Origin: Pandoraea sp. PE-S2T-3
GTDB taxonomy: Bacteria; Pseudomonadota; Gammaproteobacteria; Burkholderiales; Burkholderiaceae
Assembly: GCF_002179965.1 (NCBI RefSeq)
Contig: NZ_NGUQ01000033.1
Coordinates: 124,001-188,000, forward strand
Reading direction: 5' to 3'
Length of the DNA stretch: 64,000 nt
The notes beneath the pieces were generated by a model. The model did not search any database, was not told the DNA's origin, and saw nothing but the letters and a program-made list of their open reading frames with translations. This document shows positions 9,625-19,500 of this stretch, piece by piece; positions within the stretch are counted from its first letter, which is position 1, and each line of letters opens with the position of its first letter. The translations under genes and the position numbers were made by a program.

Positions 9625-9656
9625 AAAGGGCGGATGCCCTTTTCACCGAAAGGGGC
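9625..9656 (+). promoter_or_regulatory. mutually exclusive leader hairpins upstream of glucan synthase
   Basis: AAAGGGC (9625-9631) can pair with GCCCTTT (9636-9642) around a 4-base loop, followed by T, which resembles a short intrinsic terminator. The same GCCCTTT can instead pair with AAAGGG at 9649-9654. The two stems cannot form together, the layout of an attenuator or RNA switch. Whether the leader is transcribed from upstream of 9625 is not known. Confidence 0.35.
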
Positions 9657-9684
9657 CGTTGCTTGCCGCTCCGGAGACGTCAAT

Positions 9685-12600
9685 ATGTGGGAATTGCCGC
9701 GCATCTCGCGCTTTATGGGCGCGAATCATGCAGCCAACGACTTCGGTCCCTCAGAGTCACCGATTCGGGCGGAACTGTTCAGCCGTGAACGGCTTGAACA
9801 ACACGCCGTCAGTCTTGCCCACGCCCAGCGAATCTCGCTGCGCGCCCCCAATGCACGAGCCCTCGCCTCTCGCGCCGCTGACAATGAGCGCGTGCTGCGC
9901 CATTGTTACGACGCCACCGCGCAAGCCACCTTGCGCCGCCGCTCGATCACGCCCGCCGCAGAGTGGCTGCTCGACAACTTCCGAGCTGTATCCGGCCAAT
10001 TCACCGAAGTTCGCCACGGGCTTGGCGCGCGCTCCTATCGCAACCTGCCGCAGTTGCTCGATGGTCCACTCAGGGGCTATCCGCGCATCTACGGCGTGAT
10101 GTGGGCGTTTGTGGCGCACACCGACAGCCGGTTCGACCCCACGCTGCTGCGTTGCTTTGTGCTGGCTTATCAGAAGGTCGAACCGCTGACCATGGCCGAG
10201 CTATGGGCCATGCCACTCACCCTGCGCGCGGTGATGATCGAAAACCTGCGGCGCCTGAGTGTTCACGTCACACGCACGCAAGCCAGCCGCGAAGCCGCCG
10301 ACAAGTACGCCGACGACCTGCTGGCCCTCGACGGCCGCATACCGCAGGCGGCAGGCCCGCCAGTCACTAGCCAACCGCGCTTTGTCGAACCGTTCGAACC
10401 CGCCTTTGCCGTGCAGTTGATCCAGCGTTTGCGCTATCAGGACACTTCGCTGCAATGGCTCAACGAGCAGCTGGCGCGGCAGGGGCATTCGTCGGACGAT
10501 GTGGTACAGGCGGAGCACGCCAGTCAGGCGGCGGCCAACATGTCGGTGCGCAACCTTGTCGGCAGCTTGCGCGACATGCGCTCGTTCGACTGGCAGCCGC
10601 TGTTCGAGGACGTGAGTCTTGTCGACGCGCAGTTGCGCCGCAACCCCGGCTACGCCGAGATGGACTTCGCAACACGCGACCAATATCGGCATGAGATCGA
10701 GACACTGGCCGCGCGTTCGCCGCTCGCCGAGCTGGCCGTTGCCGACGCGCTGAATGCCAAGGCAGCCGCCGCCGCGCACGCGATTGCACACCCGACGACA
10801 CGTCCGCCGAATGGGCTCGATCACGCAACCGATAGCCATGACATGCAACGGCGCGCCGATCCGGGCTATTACCTGCTGGCAGCGGGGCGACGCGAGTTCG
10901 AGCGCGAAATCGGCTATCGGGTGCCGTTCGCGCAACGCTGTCTTCGCGCCTACACCTCACGCGGTTCGGCGCTCTACATCGCCTCGATCGTCGGCTTGAG
11001 CGCGTTGATTCTGGTCAACCCGCTGTGGCTGAGCCATCAGGCCGGCGTAAGCGTACTCGGCCTGCTGCTGCTCGCCATCTTCGCCGCCATCCCTGCCTCC
11101 GATCTGGCCGTCATGGCGATCGATCAAATACTGACCAAGTTGATCGTGCCGCGCCATCTGCCCCGCATGGAGCTCGCGCAGGGGGTTCCTTCAACGCTGA
11201 AGACCTTCGTCGTGGTGCCCACGTTGCTGACGAACGAAGCGGGTATCAACGAGCAAGTCGATCAGCTCGAACTGCACTACCTCGCCAATGCGGCGGGCGA
11301 CGTCTACTTTGCCCTGCTCTCCGACTGGAAAGACGCCGATTCGGAACATCTTGAGAGCGACCTGCCCTTGCTGACGGCCGCGAGTGAGCGTGTCGCGATG
11401 CTCAACGCGCGGTATGCGCATGTGAGTGGCAACTCGCCGCGATTCTTCCTGTTCCATCGCCGCCGGCTGTGGAACGAAGCCCAGCGCAAGTGGCTCGCTT
11501 GGGAGCGCAAGCGCGGCAAGCTCCACGAGTTCAATCGACTGTTGCGGGGCGCCACCGACACATCGTTTGTCGATATCGACGGCGTGCCGCCTCAAGCCCC
11601 CGCTGACGTGCGCTACGTCATCACCCTCGACAGCGACACGCGGCTGCCGATCGATGCGGTGCGCCAACTGGTCGGCACTGCCGCCCATCCACTCAATCGA
11701 CCGGGGATCGACCCGGTGACGCGTCGTGTCGTCGAAGGCTACGGCGTACTTCAGCCGCGCATTACGCCGTCGTTGCCGACGCTTCACGAAGGGTCCGTCT
11801 ATCAGCGCTTGTTTTCCGGGCCCTGCGGTATCGATCCGTATGCCGGTGCGGTGTCGAATGTCTATCAGGACCTGCTTGGCGAAGGCAGCTACATCGGCAA
11901 GGGGCTTTACGACGTCGACGCGTTCGAAACGTCGCTTACGGGCAGAATCCCGGAGAACACCATTCTCAGCCACGACCTGTTCGAGGGTATCTTCGCGCGC
12001 TGCGGGCTGGTGACTGATATCGAATTGTTCGAAGACTTCCCGTCGAACGCGCAGGTCGCTGCCGCTCGACTCCACCGCTGGATACGCGGTGACTGGCAAC
12101 TGTTGCCGTGGTTGTTCGGTACGAACGGCGAGAAGTTGCCTGCCGTCGGGCGCTGGAAGATGCTGGATAACCTGCGGCGCTCACTGTCGGCGCCCGCAAT
12201 GCTCGGCACGCTGCTCTGCGGCTGGATGTTGACGAATGCGCCGGTCGGCGTATGGACGAGTCTGGTGTTGCTTGCCATCAGCGCCCCCGCGATCGTGATG
12301 ATCGGTCACGGCCTGTTTCCGGGCGAGCGCGGCATTTCGCTGCGCAGTCATTGGCGGGCAGTGGGACGCGACGTGCTCTGGGCCATCGGCCACACGGCCA
12401 TCGTGGTCACCATGCTGGCCAACCACGCGTGGCTTGCGGCCGACGCCATCGCGCGCACCCTCTACCGCTTGCTGATCTCGCGCCGGCGTCTGCTGGAATG
12501 GGTCACGGCGGCGCAGACCAAGTTGCTGGCCGGGCGCTCGGTCGGTGAGTTTTTCTGGTCATTGCGCGGTGCCATCGTCATCACCGGGCTGGCCGCTGCG

Positions 12601-15600
12601 GCCGTGGCGTACTGGCGGCCGCACAGTCTGTTCATCGCCGCGCCTTTTCTGCTGGCGTGGGCAGTCTCGCCGCTGATCGCGCAGTGGATCAGCCACGCTG
12701 CGTGGCTAAAGCCGCTGCCCCGGCTTGCTGCCAGCGACTTGCCTGCCATGCGCATGGCCGGCCGGCGAATCTGGCGCTTCTTCGCCACGTTCGTGAACGA
12801 TGCCGAACACCATCTGCCGCCGGACAACTTTCAGGAAGACCCGCTGCCCGTCGTCGCGCATCGCAGTTCGCCGACCAACTTCGGCCTCTATCTGCTGTCG
12901 GTGCTGTCGGCACGCGACTTCGGCTGGATCGGCACGATGGAGGCCATCGAACGGCTGGAGGCGACGCTGGGCACCTTGGCGCAGTTGCCCCGCTACCGGG
13001 GACATTTCTTCAACTGGTACGACACGCAAACGCTTGAGCCCCTGCTGCCGCAATACGTGTCGACCGTCGACAGCGGCAATCTGGCGGCCCATCTGCTGGC
13101 CGTCATGGGCGGCTGTGCCGACATGGCCCGGCAACCGGTCTGTTCGACGACCCAGCTCGATGGGGTGCGCGATGCCGCCCGGCTGCTGCGCGACGCCATC
13201 GACCGCGAGCGTGACGACCGGCGCACGCTCACCGTCAATCGCAGCCAGTTGATCGAAGGGCTCGATGCGCTCGAACAAACGCTGATCGCACCGTCCGGTC
13301 CTACTGCAACGGCCGCGCCATCGATGCCCCCGGTTGCCGCGACGGAAGACTGGCGCTGGCGCTGGCATCTGCTGGATTCGCTGGCGACCACGCTGGTCGA
13401 TCTGGCCCAGACCTTCGCGCAGGAACGCGGGGACGCCGCGCACAGCGAGGTGCTCGCGTGGGCGAATGCCATCCGCGCCGACGTCAGCAGCCATCTACGC
13501 GACCTGCCGCTGCATGCGCCGCCCGTTACAGAGGGTGCCACCGATGACAAAGACGAGGCCACCGCCGCCAAGCCGGTCGACACTACCGCGCGTGCAGCCA
13601 TCGACGCGCGATTGAGTGCGGTGTCGCAGATGGCGCGCAAACTCTTCGACGAGATGGAGTTCCGGTTCCTGTTCGACACCGACCGCCGGCTGTTTGCCAT
13701 CGGCTTTCGGGTGCACGAAGTCGAACTCGACAATTCGTACTACGACCTGCTGGCTTCCGAAGCCCACCTGACGAGCTTTATCGCCATAGCGAAAGGCGAC
13801 GTGCCGGCCACCCACTGGTTCCGGCTGGGACGCAGCATGATCCCGTACGGCCGGTCGGCAGTGCTGATGTCGTGGTCGGGATCGATGTTCGAATACCTGA
13901 TGCCTTCGCTGGTGATGCAATACCCGAGGCACAGCCTGCTGGACCTGAGTTGCGAATTGGCCGTCGCGTGCCAGCGGGCGTATGGCCGCGAGCGCGATGT
14001 ACCTTGGGGCATCTCGGAGTCCGCCTACAACGTGCGCGACCGCTCCCTGACCTATCAATATGCGGCGTTCGGCGTGCCGGAACTGGCGCTCAAGCGAGGC
14101 CTTGCGCAGAATCTGGTCATCGCGCCCTATGCCACAGCCCTCGCGGCCATGTTTGACGCACCCCACGCCGTGACCAACTTTCAGCGCCTCGACGCGGTCG
14201 GCGGTCGTGGCGTCTACGGCTATTACGACGCGGTCGACTACACGCCCTCACGACTGCCGCAAAACTGCACCGCTGTACCTGTTCGCACTTACATGGCCCA
14301 TCACCAAGGCATGGCGCTGGTGGCGCTGGCCAACGTGTTGCTCGGCGGCGTCATGCGTCAGCGCTTTCATCGACAGCCGCTGGTGCATGCCACCGACCTC
14401 CTGCTGCATGAGGCCAACCCGCGAGAAATCGGCGTCGTCGACCTCACACCCGATGTGGCCGATACCGTGCGCGCCGCGCAGACGACCGTGCCGGTCGTGC
14501 GGCGATATCAGTCGGCCAATCAGGCCATCCCGTCGACTCACCTGCTGTCCAACGGCGAGTACTCGGTAATGGTCACCACGGCGGGCTCGGGCTACAGCCT
14601 CTGTGCCGACCTCGCCGTGACGCGCTGGCGCGAAGACCCGACCTGCGATGCGTGGGGCAGTCACCTGTTTCTGCGCGATACCGCGAGCGGCGAAGTGTGG
14701 TCCGCCGCGTTTCAGCCGCTGGGCCTCGAGCCAGAACGCTACGAAGTCTCGTTCTCCGAAGACCGTGCCTGCATTGTTCGTCAGGAAGGCTCGATCGTCA
14801 CATCGTTGGAGATCATGGTTTCGCCCGAAGACAACGCCGAGATCCGGCGTCTGTCGATTACCAACGCCGGCGCCGACAGCCACGAAATCGAAGTGACCTC
14901 CTATGCCGAAGTCGTGCTCGCGCCAATGGCGACCGACGCGGCGCATCCGGCCTTCTCCAACTTGTTTGTCCAGACGGAATATTTGCCTGAAGTGCATGGG
15001 CTGGTGGCCATGCGACGCCCGCGCAGCAGCGCGGACACCCCCGTCTGGGCCGCACACGTGCTGGCCAGCGCGACACCGGGCGATAACGTGGGCTATGAGA
15101 CCGATCGGGTCTGCTTCCTCGGGCGCGGGCGTTCGATCCGCAATGCCGTTGCCATCATGGACGGCCGGCCGCTGTCGAATACCGTCGGCTCGGTGCTCGA
15201 CCCGATTTTCAGCCTGCGCAAGCGCGTCACCATCGCGGCTGGCGCGACCGAACATATCGTCTTTGCCACGATGGTGGCCGACTCGCAGGACGCCATCCGC
15301 GATCTGACCGACAAGTACCACGACCCCGCCTGCTTCGAGCGCGCCTCGACGCTCGCGTGGACACAGGGTCAGGTCAACCTGCATCACCTGGGCATCACCG
15401 CCGACGAAGCCCACCTCTTCCAGTACCTCGCCAATCGCGTGCTTTACTCCGACCCCGTGATGCGCCCCGGCGGCGATCTGCTCAAGCGCAACACGCTGAG
15501 CGTGCAGGCGCTATGGAAGTTCAGCATCTCCGGCGACCTGCCGATCGTGCTGGTGCGGGTGGACGACATGGATGACCGCGACACGGTCAGACAACTGCTG

Positions 15601-18387
15601 CGCGCGCATGAGTACTGGCAAGGCAAGGGGCTTCCGGTCGATCTGGTGATCCTGAACGAGCGCAAGGTGTCTTACATTCAAGAGTTGCAAGGCGCGCTGC
15701 AAACGATGGTGAGCGGCGCGCAAGTGACACCGGCGCCCGGTTCGCGCCATGGCGGCATCTTCGTGCTTCGCGCCGATGCAATGGCGCCCGACGAGCTGAC
15801 GTTGTTGCTCAGTACCGCACGCGCCGTGCTGGCGGGTGCCAAGCAGGGCAGCCTTGAGGAACAGGTGGTGCGTATGCGCCGCGTCGAGAGCCGCCGCGTC
15901 GTGCCCGTCGCCCACCTTCATGCGCAACGTGAACAAGACGTCGACGACGCCCCCGCCGCTCTGCCGGTGCTGGAGTGTTTCAACGGGCTGGGCGGCTTCG
16001 CCGAACAAGGTGCGGAATACGTCACCGTGCTGGGCCGGGGCCAGCGCACGCCGGCGCCATGGATCAACATTGTGGCCAACCCGCATTTCGGCTTTCAGGT
16101 CTCCGAGTCGGGGGCCGGCTACACGTGGGCAGAGAACAGTCACGAGAATCAACTGACGACATGGTCGAACGACCCGGTCGCGGACCCTTGCAGCGAAGCG
16201 TTCTATCTGCGCGACGACGAAAGCGGCGAGTTGTGGACGCCGACGGCGTTGCCGATTCGGCTGGAAAACACGCGATACATCGCAGCCCACGGCCACGGCT
16301 ACAGCCGCTTCGAGCACACTGCGCATGGCATCAGAAGCGAGTTGACGCAGTTTGTCAGTTGGCACGACCCGGTCAAGCTCTCGGTGCTCACGCTCGAGAA
16401 CCGGTCACGGCATCATCGCAAGTTGTCGGTGACGGGCTATGTGGAATGGGTGCTTGGCAGCGATCGTGCCGCCAATGCCCCGTTCATCGTGACCGAGATC
16501 GACCCGGCAACCGGCGCCATGCTGGCAAGCAATCGCCGCAATGCCGAGTTTGGTGAGCGCGTCGCGTTTATCGACTGGCTGGGCAAACAAACCGGCTGGA
16601 CCGGGGATCGAACGGAGTTCATCGGCCGTAACGGCAATCTTTCGCAGCCGGTGGCACTCACGCCGGCGGTGTCATTGAGCAACTGGACCGGCGCGGGTCT
16701 CGACCCGTGTGGCGCGCTACTCACGCAGGTCTCACTGGCACCGGGGGAGCGCGTGCAACTGACGTTCATGCTGGGTCAGGCCGCCGATCGCGACTCGGCG
16801 CGTCAATGGATCCAGCAGTATCGCCGGCAGTCGCCGCTCGACGTGCTGGCCGACGCCAAGACGCAGTGGCACGACATCCTGACCCAACTGCAAGTGGAGA
16901 CCCCCGATCGCAGCGCCGATCTGATGGTGAACGGGTGGCTCCTGTATCAGGTCATCGCGTGCCGTATGTGGGCGCGCACGGCGTTCTATCAGGCGAGCGG
17001 GGCTTACGGATTTCGCGACCAGCTTCAGGATTCCATGGCGCTGACGCTCACTCGCCCCGACCTGACACGCGCCCACTTGCTGAAAGCGGCGGCGCATCAA
17101 TTCGCCGAGGGCGATGTGCAGCACTGGTGGCATCCGCCGGCGGATCGGGGGGTGCGCACCCACATCTCCGACGATCGGCTATGGCTCCCTTACGTGCTGG
17201 CGCACTACCTCGACCAGACCGGAGATGTTGCCGTACTCGATGAACACGTGCCGTATCTGGAGGGACCACCGGTCCCGGCAGACGATGAGAACGCGTACTT
17301 TGCACCGACCGTGAGCTCGGTAACCGGCAGCTTGTTCGAACATTGCGAGCGCGCCATCGAATGCAGCCTGACCACGGGAACGCATGGTTTGCCGTTGATC
17401 GGTGGCGGCGACTGGAACGACGGGCTGAACCGCGTGGGTTATCAAGGCAAGGGCGAAAGCATCTGGCTCGGCTGGTTTCTGTACGCCACGCTGAGCGCAT
17501 TCGCCCCCATCGCCGACGCGCGCGGTGCGACGCTCGCCGCCAAACGGTGGCGTGAGCACGCCCGCAAGCTGAAAGCGGCGTTGAACAACGGCGCTTGGGA
17601 CGGCGCATGGTATCTGCGTGCGTATTTCGACGACGGCACGCCGCTGGGCAGAGCCGGTGACGCCGAGTGCCGTATCGACTCCATCGCACAAAGCTGGAGC
17701 GTGATTTCCGGCGCCGGTGAAGCCGAACGTCAGCGACGTGCGATGGAATCGGTCGAGCACTATCTGGTGCGCTCCGGCGACGATCTGGTGTTGCTGCTGA
17801 CGCCTCCGTTCGACAAAACACCGCTAGACCCGGGGTATATCAAGGGTTACGTGCCCGGTGTGCGGGAGAACGGCGGCCAGTACACTCATGCGGCCGCATG
17901 GTGCATGATCGCGCACGCCATGCTTGGCGACGGCGATCGGGCGAGCGAGATGTTCAAGATGCTCAACCCGATCAACCATGCGAGCACCCGCGCGGGTGTG
18001 CATGCCTACAAGGTAGAGCCCTACGTGATGGCGGGCGATGTCTATGCCGCCCCCGCCCACGTGCGGCGCGGCGGATGGACGTGGTACACGGGTTCCGCCG
18101 GATGGATGTATCGCGGCGCGGTGGAGTTCATCCTCGGCGTGAAAAAGCACGGCGAGTCGTTGACGCTCGCCCCTTGCATCCCGCACGAGTGGCGGCAATT
18201 CCGACTCACTTACCGGCATGGCAAGTCGCGCTATCTCGTAACGTTCACGAACCCGCACGGGGTGACACAGGGGATTGCGTCGATCGACGTTGACGGTGAG
18301 CGACTGCCGCCGGGGTCGAAACGCGTCGCCTTGGTCGACGACGGGCGTGAGCACACTGTCAGCGTCGTGATGGGGGCGGTGAGTTGA
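9685..18387 (+). CDS. cyclic beta-1,2-glucan synthase (GT84 + GH94, NdvB/Cgs-like)
   Basis: This about 2900-residue inner-membrane protein fits the NdvB/Cgs family, which polymerises UDP-glucose into beta-1,2-glucan and cyclises it for the periplasm. A hydrophobic pair lies near residues 428-480. The glycosyltransferase domain follows, with YVITLDSDTRLP near residue 648 and RLHRWIRGDW near 800. Further membrane segments lie at about 835-1010. A glycoamylase-like domain with YMAHHQGMALVALANV is near 1535. Two related beta-sandwich regions precede a GH94 domain with the catalytic GGDWNDGLN near 2573. Start 9685 has a GGAG Shine-Dalgarno 8 bases upstream; the open frame reaches 9634, but that start lies inside a hairpin. 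No frameshift is visible along 8.7 kb. Confidence 0.93.
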   Translation: MWELPRISRFMGANHAANDFGPSESPIRAELFSRERLEQHAVSLAHAQRISLRAPNARALASRAADNERVLRHCYDATAQATLRRRSITPAAEWLLDNFRAVSGQFTEVRHGLGARSYRNLPQLLDGPLRGYPRIYGVMWAFVAHTDSRFDPTLLRCFVLAYQKVEPLTMAELWAMPLTLRAVMIENLRRLSVHVTRTQASREAADKYADDLLALDGRIPQAAGPPVTSQPRFVEPFEPAFAVQLIQRLRYQDTSLQWLNEQLARQGHSSDDVVQAEHASQAAANMSVRNLVGSLRDMRSFDWQPLFEDVSLVDAQLRRNPGYAEMDFATRDQYRHEIETLAARSPLAELAVADALNAKAAAAAHAIAHPTTRPPNGLDHATDSHDMQRRADPGYYLLAAGRREFEREIGYRVPFAQRCLRAYTSRGSALYIASIVGLSALILVNPLWLSHQAGVSVLGLLLLAIFAAIPASDLAVMAIDQILTKLIVPRHLPRMELAQGVPSTLKTFVVVPTLLTNEAGINEQVDQLELHYLANAAGDVYFALLSDWKDADSEHLESDLPLLTAASERVAMLNARYAHVSGNSPRFFLFHRRRLWNEAQRKWLAWERKRGKLHEFNRLLRGATDTSFVDIDGVPPQAPADVRYVITLDSDTRLPIDAVRQLVGTAAHPLNRPGIDPVTRRVVEGYGVLQPRITPSLPTLHEGSVYQRLFSGPCGIDPYAGAVSNVYQDLLGEGSYIGKGLYDVDAFETSLTGRIPENTILSHDLFEGIFARCGLVTDIELFEDFPSNAQVAAARLHRWIRGDWQLLPWLFGTNGEKLPAVGRWKMLDNLRRSLSAPAMLGTLLCGWMLTNAPVGVWTSLVLLAISAPAIVMIGHGLFPGERGISLRSHWRAVGRDVLWAIGHTAIVVTMLANHAWLAADAIARTLYRLLISRRRLLEWVTAAQTKLLAGRSVGEFFWSLRGAIVITGLAAAAVAYWRPHSLFIAAPFLLAWAVSPLIAQWISHAAWLKPLPRLAASDLPAMRMAGRRIWRFFATFVNDAEHHLPPDNFQEDPLPVVAHRSSPTNFGLYLLSVLSARDFGWIGTMEAIERLEATLGTLAQLPRYRGHFFNWYDTQTLEPLLPQYVSTVDSGNLAAHLLAVMGGCADMARQPVCSTTQLDGVRDAARLLRDAIDRERDDRRTLTVNRSQLIEGLDALEQTLIAPSGPTATAAPSMPPVAATEDWRWRWHLLDSLATTLVDLAQTFAQERGDAAHSEVLAWANAIRADVSSHLRDLPLHAPPVTEGATDDKDEATAAKPVDTTARAAIDARLSAVSQMARKLFDEMEFRFLFDTDRRLFAIGFRVHEVELDNSYYDLLASEAHLTSFIAIAKGDVPATHWFRLGRSMIPYGRSAVLMSWSGSMFEYLMPSLVMQYPRHSLLDLSCELAVACQRAYGRERDVPWGISESAYNVRDRSLTYQYAAFGVPELALKRGLAQNLVIAPYATALAAMFDAPHAVTNFQRLDAVGGRGVYGYYDAVDYTPSRLPQNCTAVPVRTYMAHHQGMALVALANVLLGGVMRQRFHRQPLVHATDLLLHEANPREIGVVDLTPDVADTVRAAQTTVPVVRRYQSANQAIPSTHLLSNGEYSVMVTTAGSGYSLCADLAVTRWREDPTCDAWGSHLFLRDTASGEVWSAAFQPLGLEPERYEVSFSEDRACIVRQEGSIVTSLEIMVSPEDNAEIRRLSITNAGADSHEIEVTSYAEVVLAPMATDAAHPAFSNLFVQTEYLPEVHGLVAMRRPRSSADTPVWAAHVLASATPGDNVGYETDRVCFLGRGRSIRNAVAIMDGRPLSNTVGSVLDPIFSLRKRVTIAAGATEHIVFATMVADSQDAIRDLTDKYHDPACFERASTLAWTQGQVNLHHLGITADEAHLFQYLANRVLYSDPVMRPGGDLLKRNTLSVQALWKFSISGDLPIVLVRVDDMDDRDTVRQLLRAHEYWQGKGLPVDLVILNERKVSYIQELQGALQTMVSGAQVTPAPGSRHGGIFVLRADAMAPDELTLLLSTARAVLAGAKQGSLEEQVVRMRRVESRRVVPVAHLHAQREQDVDDAPAALPVLECFNGLGGFAEQGAEYVTVLGRGQRTPAPWINIVANPHFGFQVSESGAGYTWAENSHENQLTTWSNDPVADPCSEAFYLRDDESGELWTPTALPIRLENTRYIAAHGHGYSRFEHTAHGIRSELTQFVSWHDPVKLSVLTLENRSRHHRKLSVTGYVEWVLGSDRAANAPFIVTEIDPATGAMLASNRRNAEFGERVAFIDWLGKQTGWTGDRTEFIGRNGNLSQPVALTPAVSLSNWTGAGLDPCGALLTQVSLAPGERVQLTFMLGQAADRDSARQWIQQYRRQSPLDVLADAKTQWHDILTQLQVETPDRSADLMVNGWLLYQVIACRMWARTAFYQASGAYGFRDQLQDSMALTLTRPDLTRAHLLKAAAHQFAEGDVQHWWHPPADRGVRTHISDDRLWLPYVLAHYLDQTGDVAVLDEHVPYLEGPPVPADDENAYFAPTVSSVTGSLFEHCERAIECSLTTGTHGLPLIGGGDWNDGLNRVGYQGKGESIWLGWFLYATLSAFAPIADARGATLAAKRWREHARKLKAALNNGAWDGAWYLRAYFDDGTPLGRAGDAECRIDSIAQSWSVISGAGEAERQRRAMESVEHYLVRSGDDLVLLLTPPFDKTPLDPGYIKGYVPGVRENGGQYTHAAAWCMIAHAMLGDGDRASEMFKMLNPINHASTRAGVHAYKVEPYVMAGDVYAAPAHVRRGGWTWYTGSAGWMYRGAVEFILGVKKHGESLTLAPCIPHEWRQFRLTYRHGKSRYLVTFTNPHGVTQGIASIDVDGERLPPGSKRVALVDDGREHTVSVVMGAVS

Positions 18388-18426
18388 ATCGCCCTCCCCC
18401 CTGACGCCAACTTGCCCGCCCCTCGA

Positions 18427-19455
18427 TCAGGGCACCAGTACGATTTTCGAACCGATCTTGTTGCGCGCCATTTCGAACCCGTCGATGGCTTGCGCCAGCG
18501 GCAGCCGGTGCGTGACCATCGGAGCGAGCGCGGCGTGGTTTTCCACCAGAAAATCACGCACTTCCTGCCACGTCGCGCGCGTCGCCCGGTACGTCCCGCG
18601 AATTTGGTGACGCTGGCGTACGAGCTTCGCGCCATCGAAGCTGATCGGTTCGCCGTGGATGCCACAGACCACGAACACGCCCGACGGTCGCAACACGTCC
18701 AGCCCGGCTTGCACTGCCGCGCCAACGCCCGTCGCCTCGATGACGATGTCGTATTCGCTCTCGCCGAGTAGCGTGCGCATCGCCCCTTCTGGGGCGCCGT
18801 CGAGATCTAACGTGGCGTCGATACCCAGCGCACGGGCCGTCGCGAGACGTTCCGCATCGTTATGGCCGACGATCGCCACGCGGGCACCGCGCGCCTTCGC
18901 CAGCACCGCAATCGCCTGACCGATCGTGCCCGGGCCCATGACCAGCACACGGTCACCGGCTTGCACTTCCGCCGTCTTGACCGCCGACATCCCGATGGAC
19001 AGCGGCTCTGCCAGCGACGCAACACCGGCATCTAGCCCGGACGGCAGCGTCAGGCAGTTGCGCGCGGGCACGCGCACACGGCTGGCAAATGCGCCGTCGC
19101 GCATCATGCCGATGCCTCGGCGTTCGCGACAGTCATCGACGCGCCCGGAGACGCAGTATTCACACACGCCGCATTCGACCGAGGGAATGACAACGACCGC
19201 ATCGCCGGTACGCAGCGTATCGACTTCCGCACCGAGTGTGGCAACACGGCCCGCAAACTCGTGACCCAGCGTCACCGGGAAGGCGGATCGAAGGAAGTCG
19301 TAGCCACCCGACCAGTCGTAGATGTGCACATCGCTGCCGCATATGCCGGCGGCCGTCACGTCGACGATGACATCGAGCGCACCGGGCTGTTCGGGTTCGG
19401 GAACGTCACGCCATTCAAGGCCGAAGGCGGCGGTCGTTTTCTGAAGGGCTTTCAT
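18427..19455 (-). CDS. zinc-dependent medium-chain alcohol/polyol dehydrogenase
   Basis: The 342-residue protein is an MDR-superfamily NAD(P)-dependent dehydrogenase. Catalytic zinc ligands are visible in GICGSDVHIYD and TLGHEFAGRV, and the structural zinc site is a four-Cys cluster (CGVCEYC plus a Cys eight residues later). The coenzyme loop is VLVMGPGTIGQ. The family includes sorbitol, L-threonine and galactitol dehydrogenases, so the substrate is an alcohol or polyol that cannot be named. A GGAG Shine-Dalgarno lies 9 bases before the ATG. It ends the porin-symporter-barrel-dehydrogenase series, so it may oxidise a compound imported by that set. It is convergent with the glucan synthase gene. 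Confidence 0.88.
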   Translation of the reverse strand: MKALQKTTAAFGLEWRDVPEPEQPGALDVIVDVTAAGICGSDVHIYDWSGGYDFLRSAFPVTLGHEFAGRVATLGAEVDTLRTGDAVVVIPSVECGVCEYCVSGRVDDCRERRGIGMMRDGAFASRVRVPARNCLTLPSGLDAGVASLAEPLSIGMSAVKTAEVQAGDRVLVMGPGTIGQAIAVLAKARGARVAIVGHNDAERLATARALGIDATLDLDGAPEGAMRTLLGESEYDIVIEATGVGAAVQAGLDVLRPSGVFVVCGIHGEPISFDGAKLVRQRHQIRGTYRATRATWQEVRDFLVENHAALAPMVTHRLPLAQAIDGFEMARNKIGSKIVLVP

Positions 19456-19500
19456 CGGGGGGACTCCATCAATCTTGTTGTCTTGCGTCGCCGCACGCGC

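Noticed and set aside
9634-9684. Upstream ATG of the glucan synthase frame
   Set aside because: It lies inside the hairpin segment with poor Shine-Dalgarno spacing; 9685 has GGAG at the right distance.
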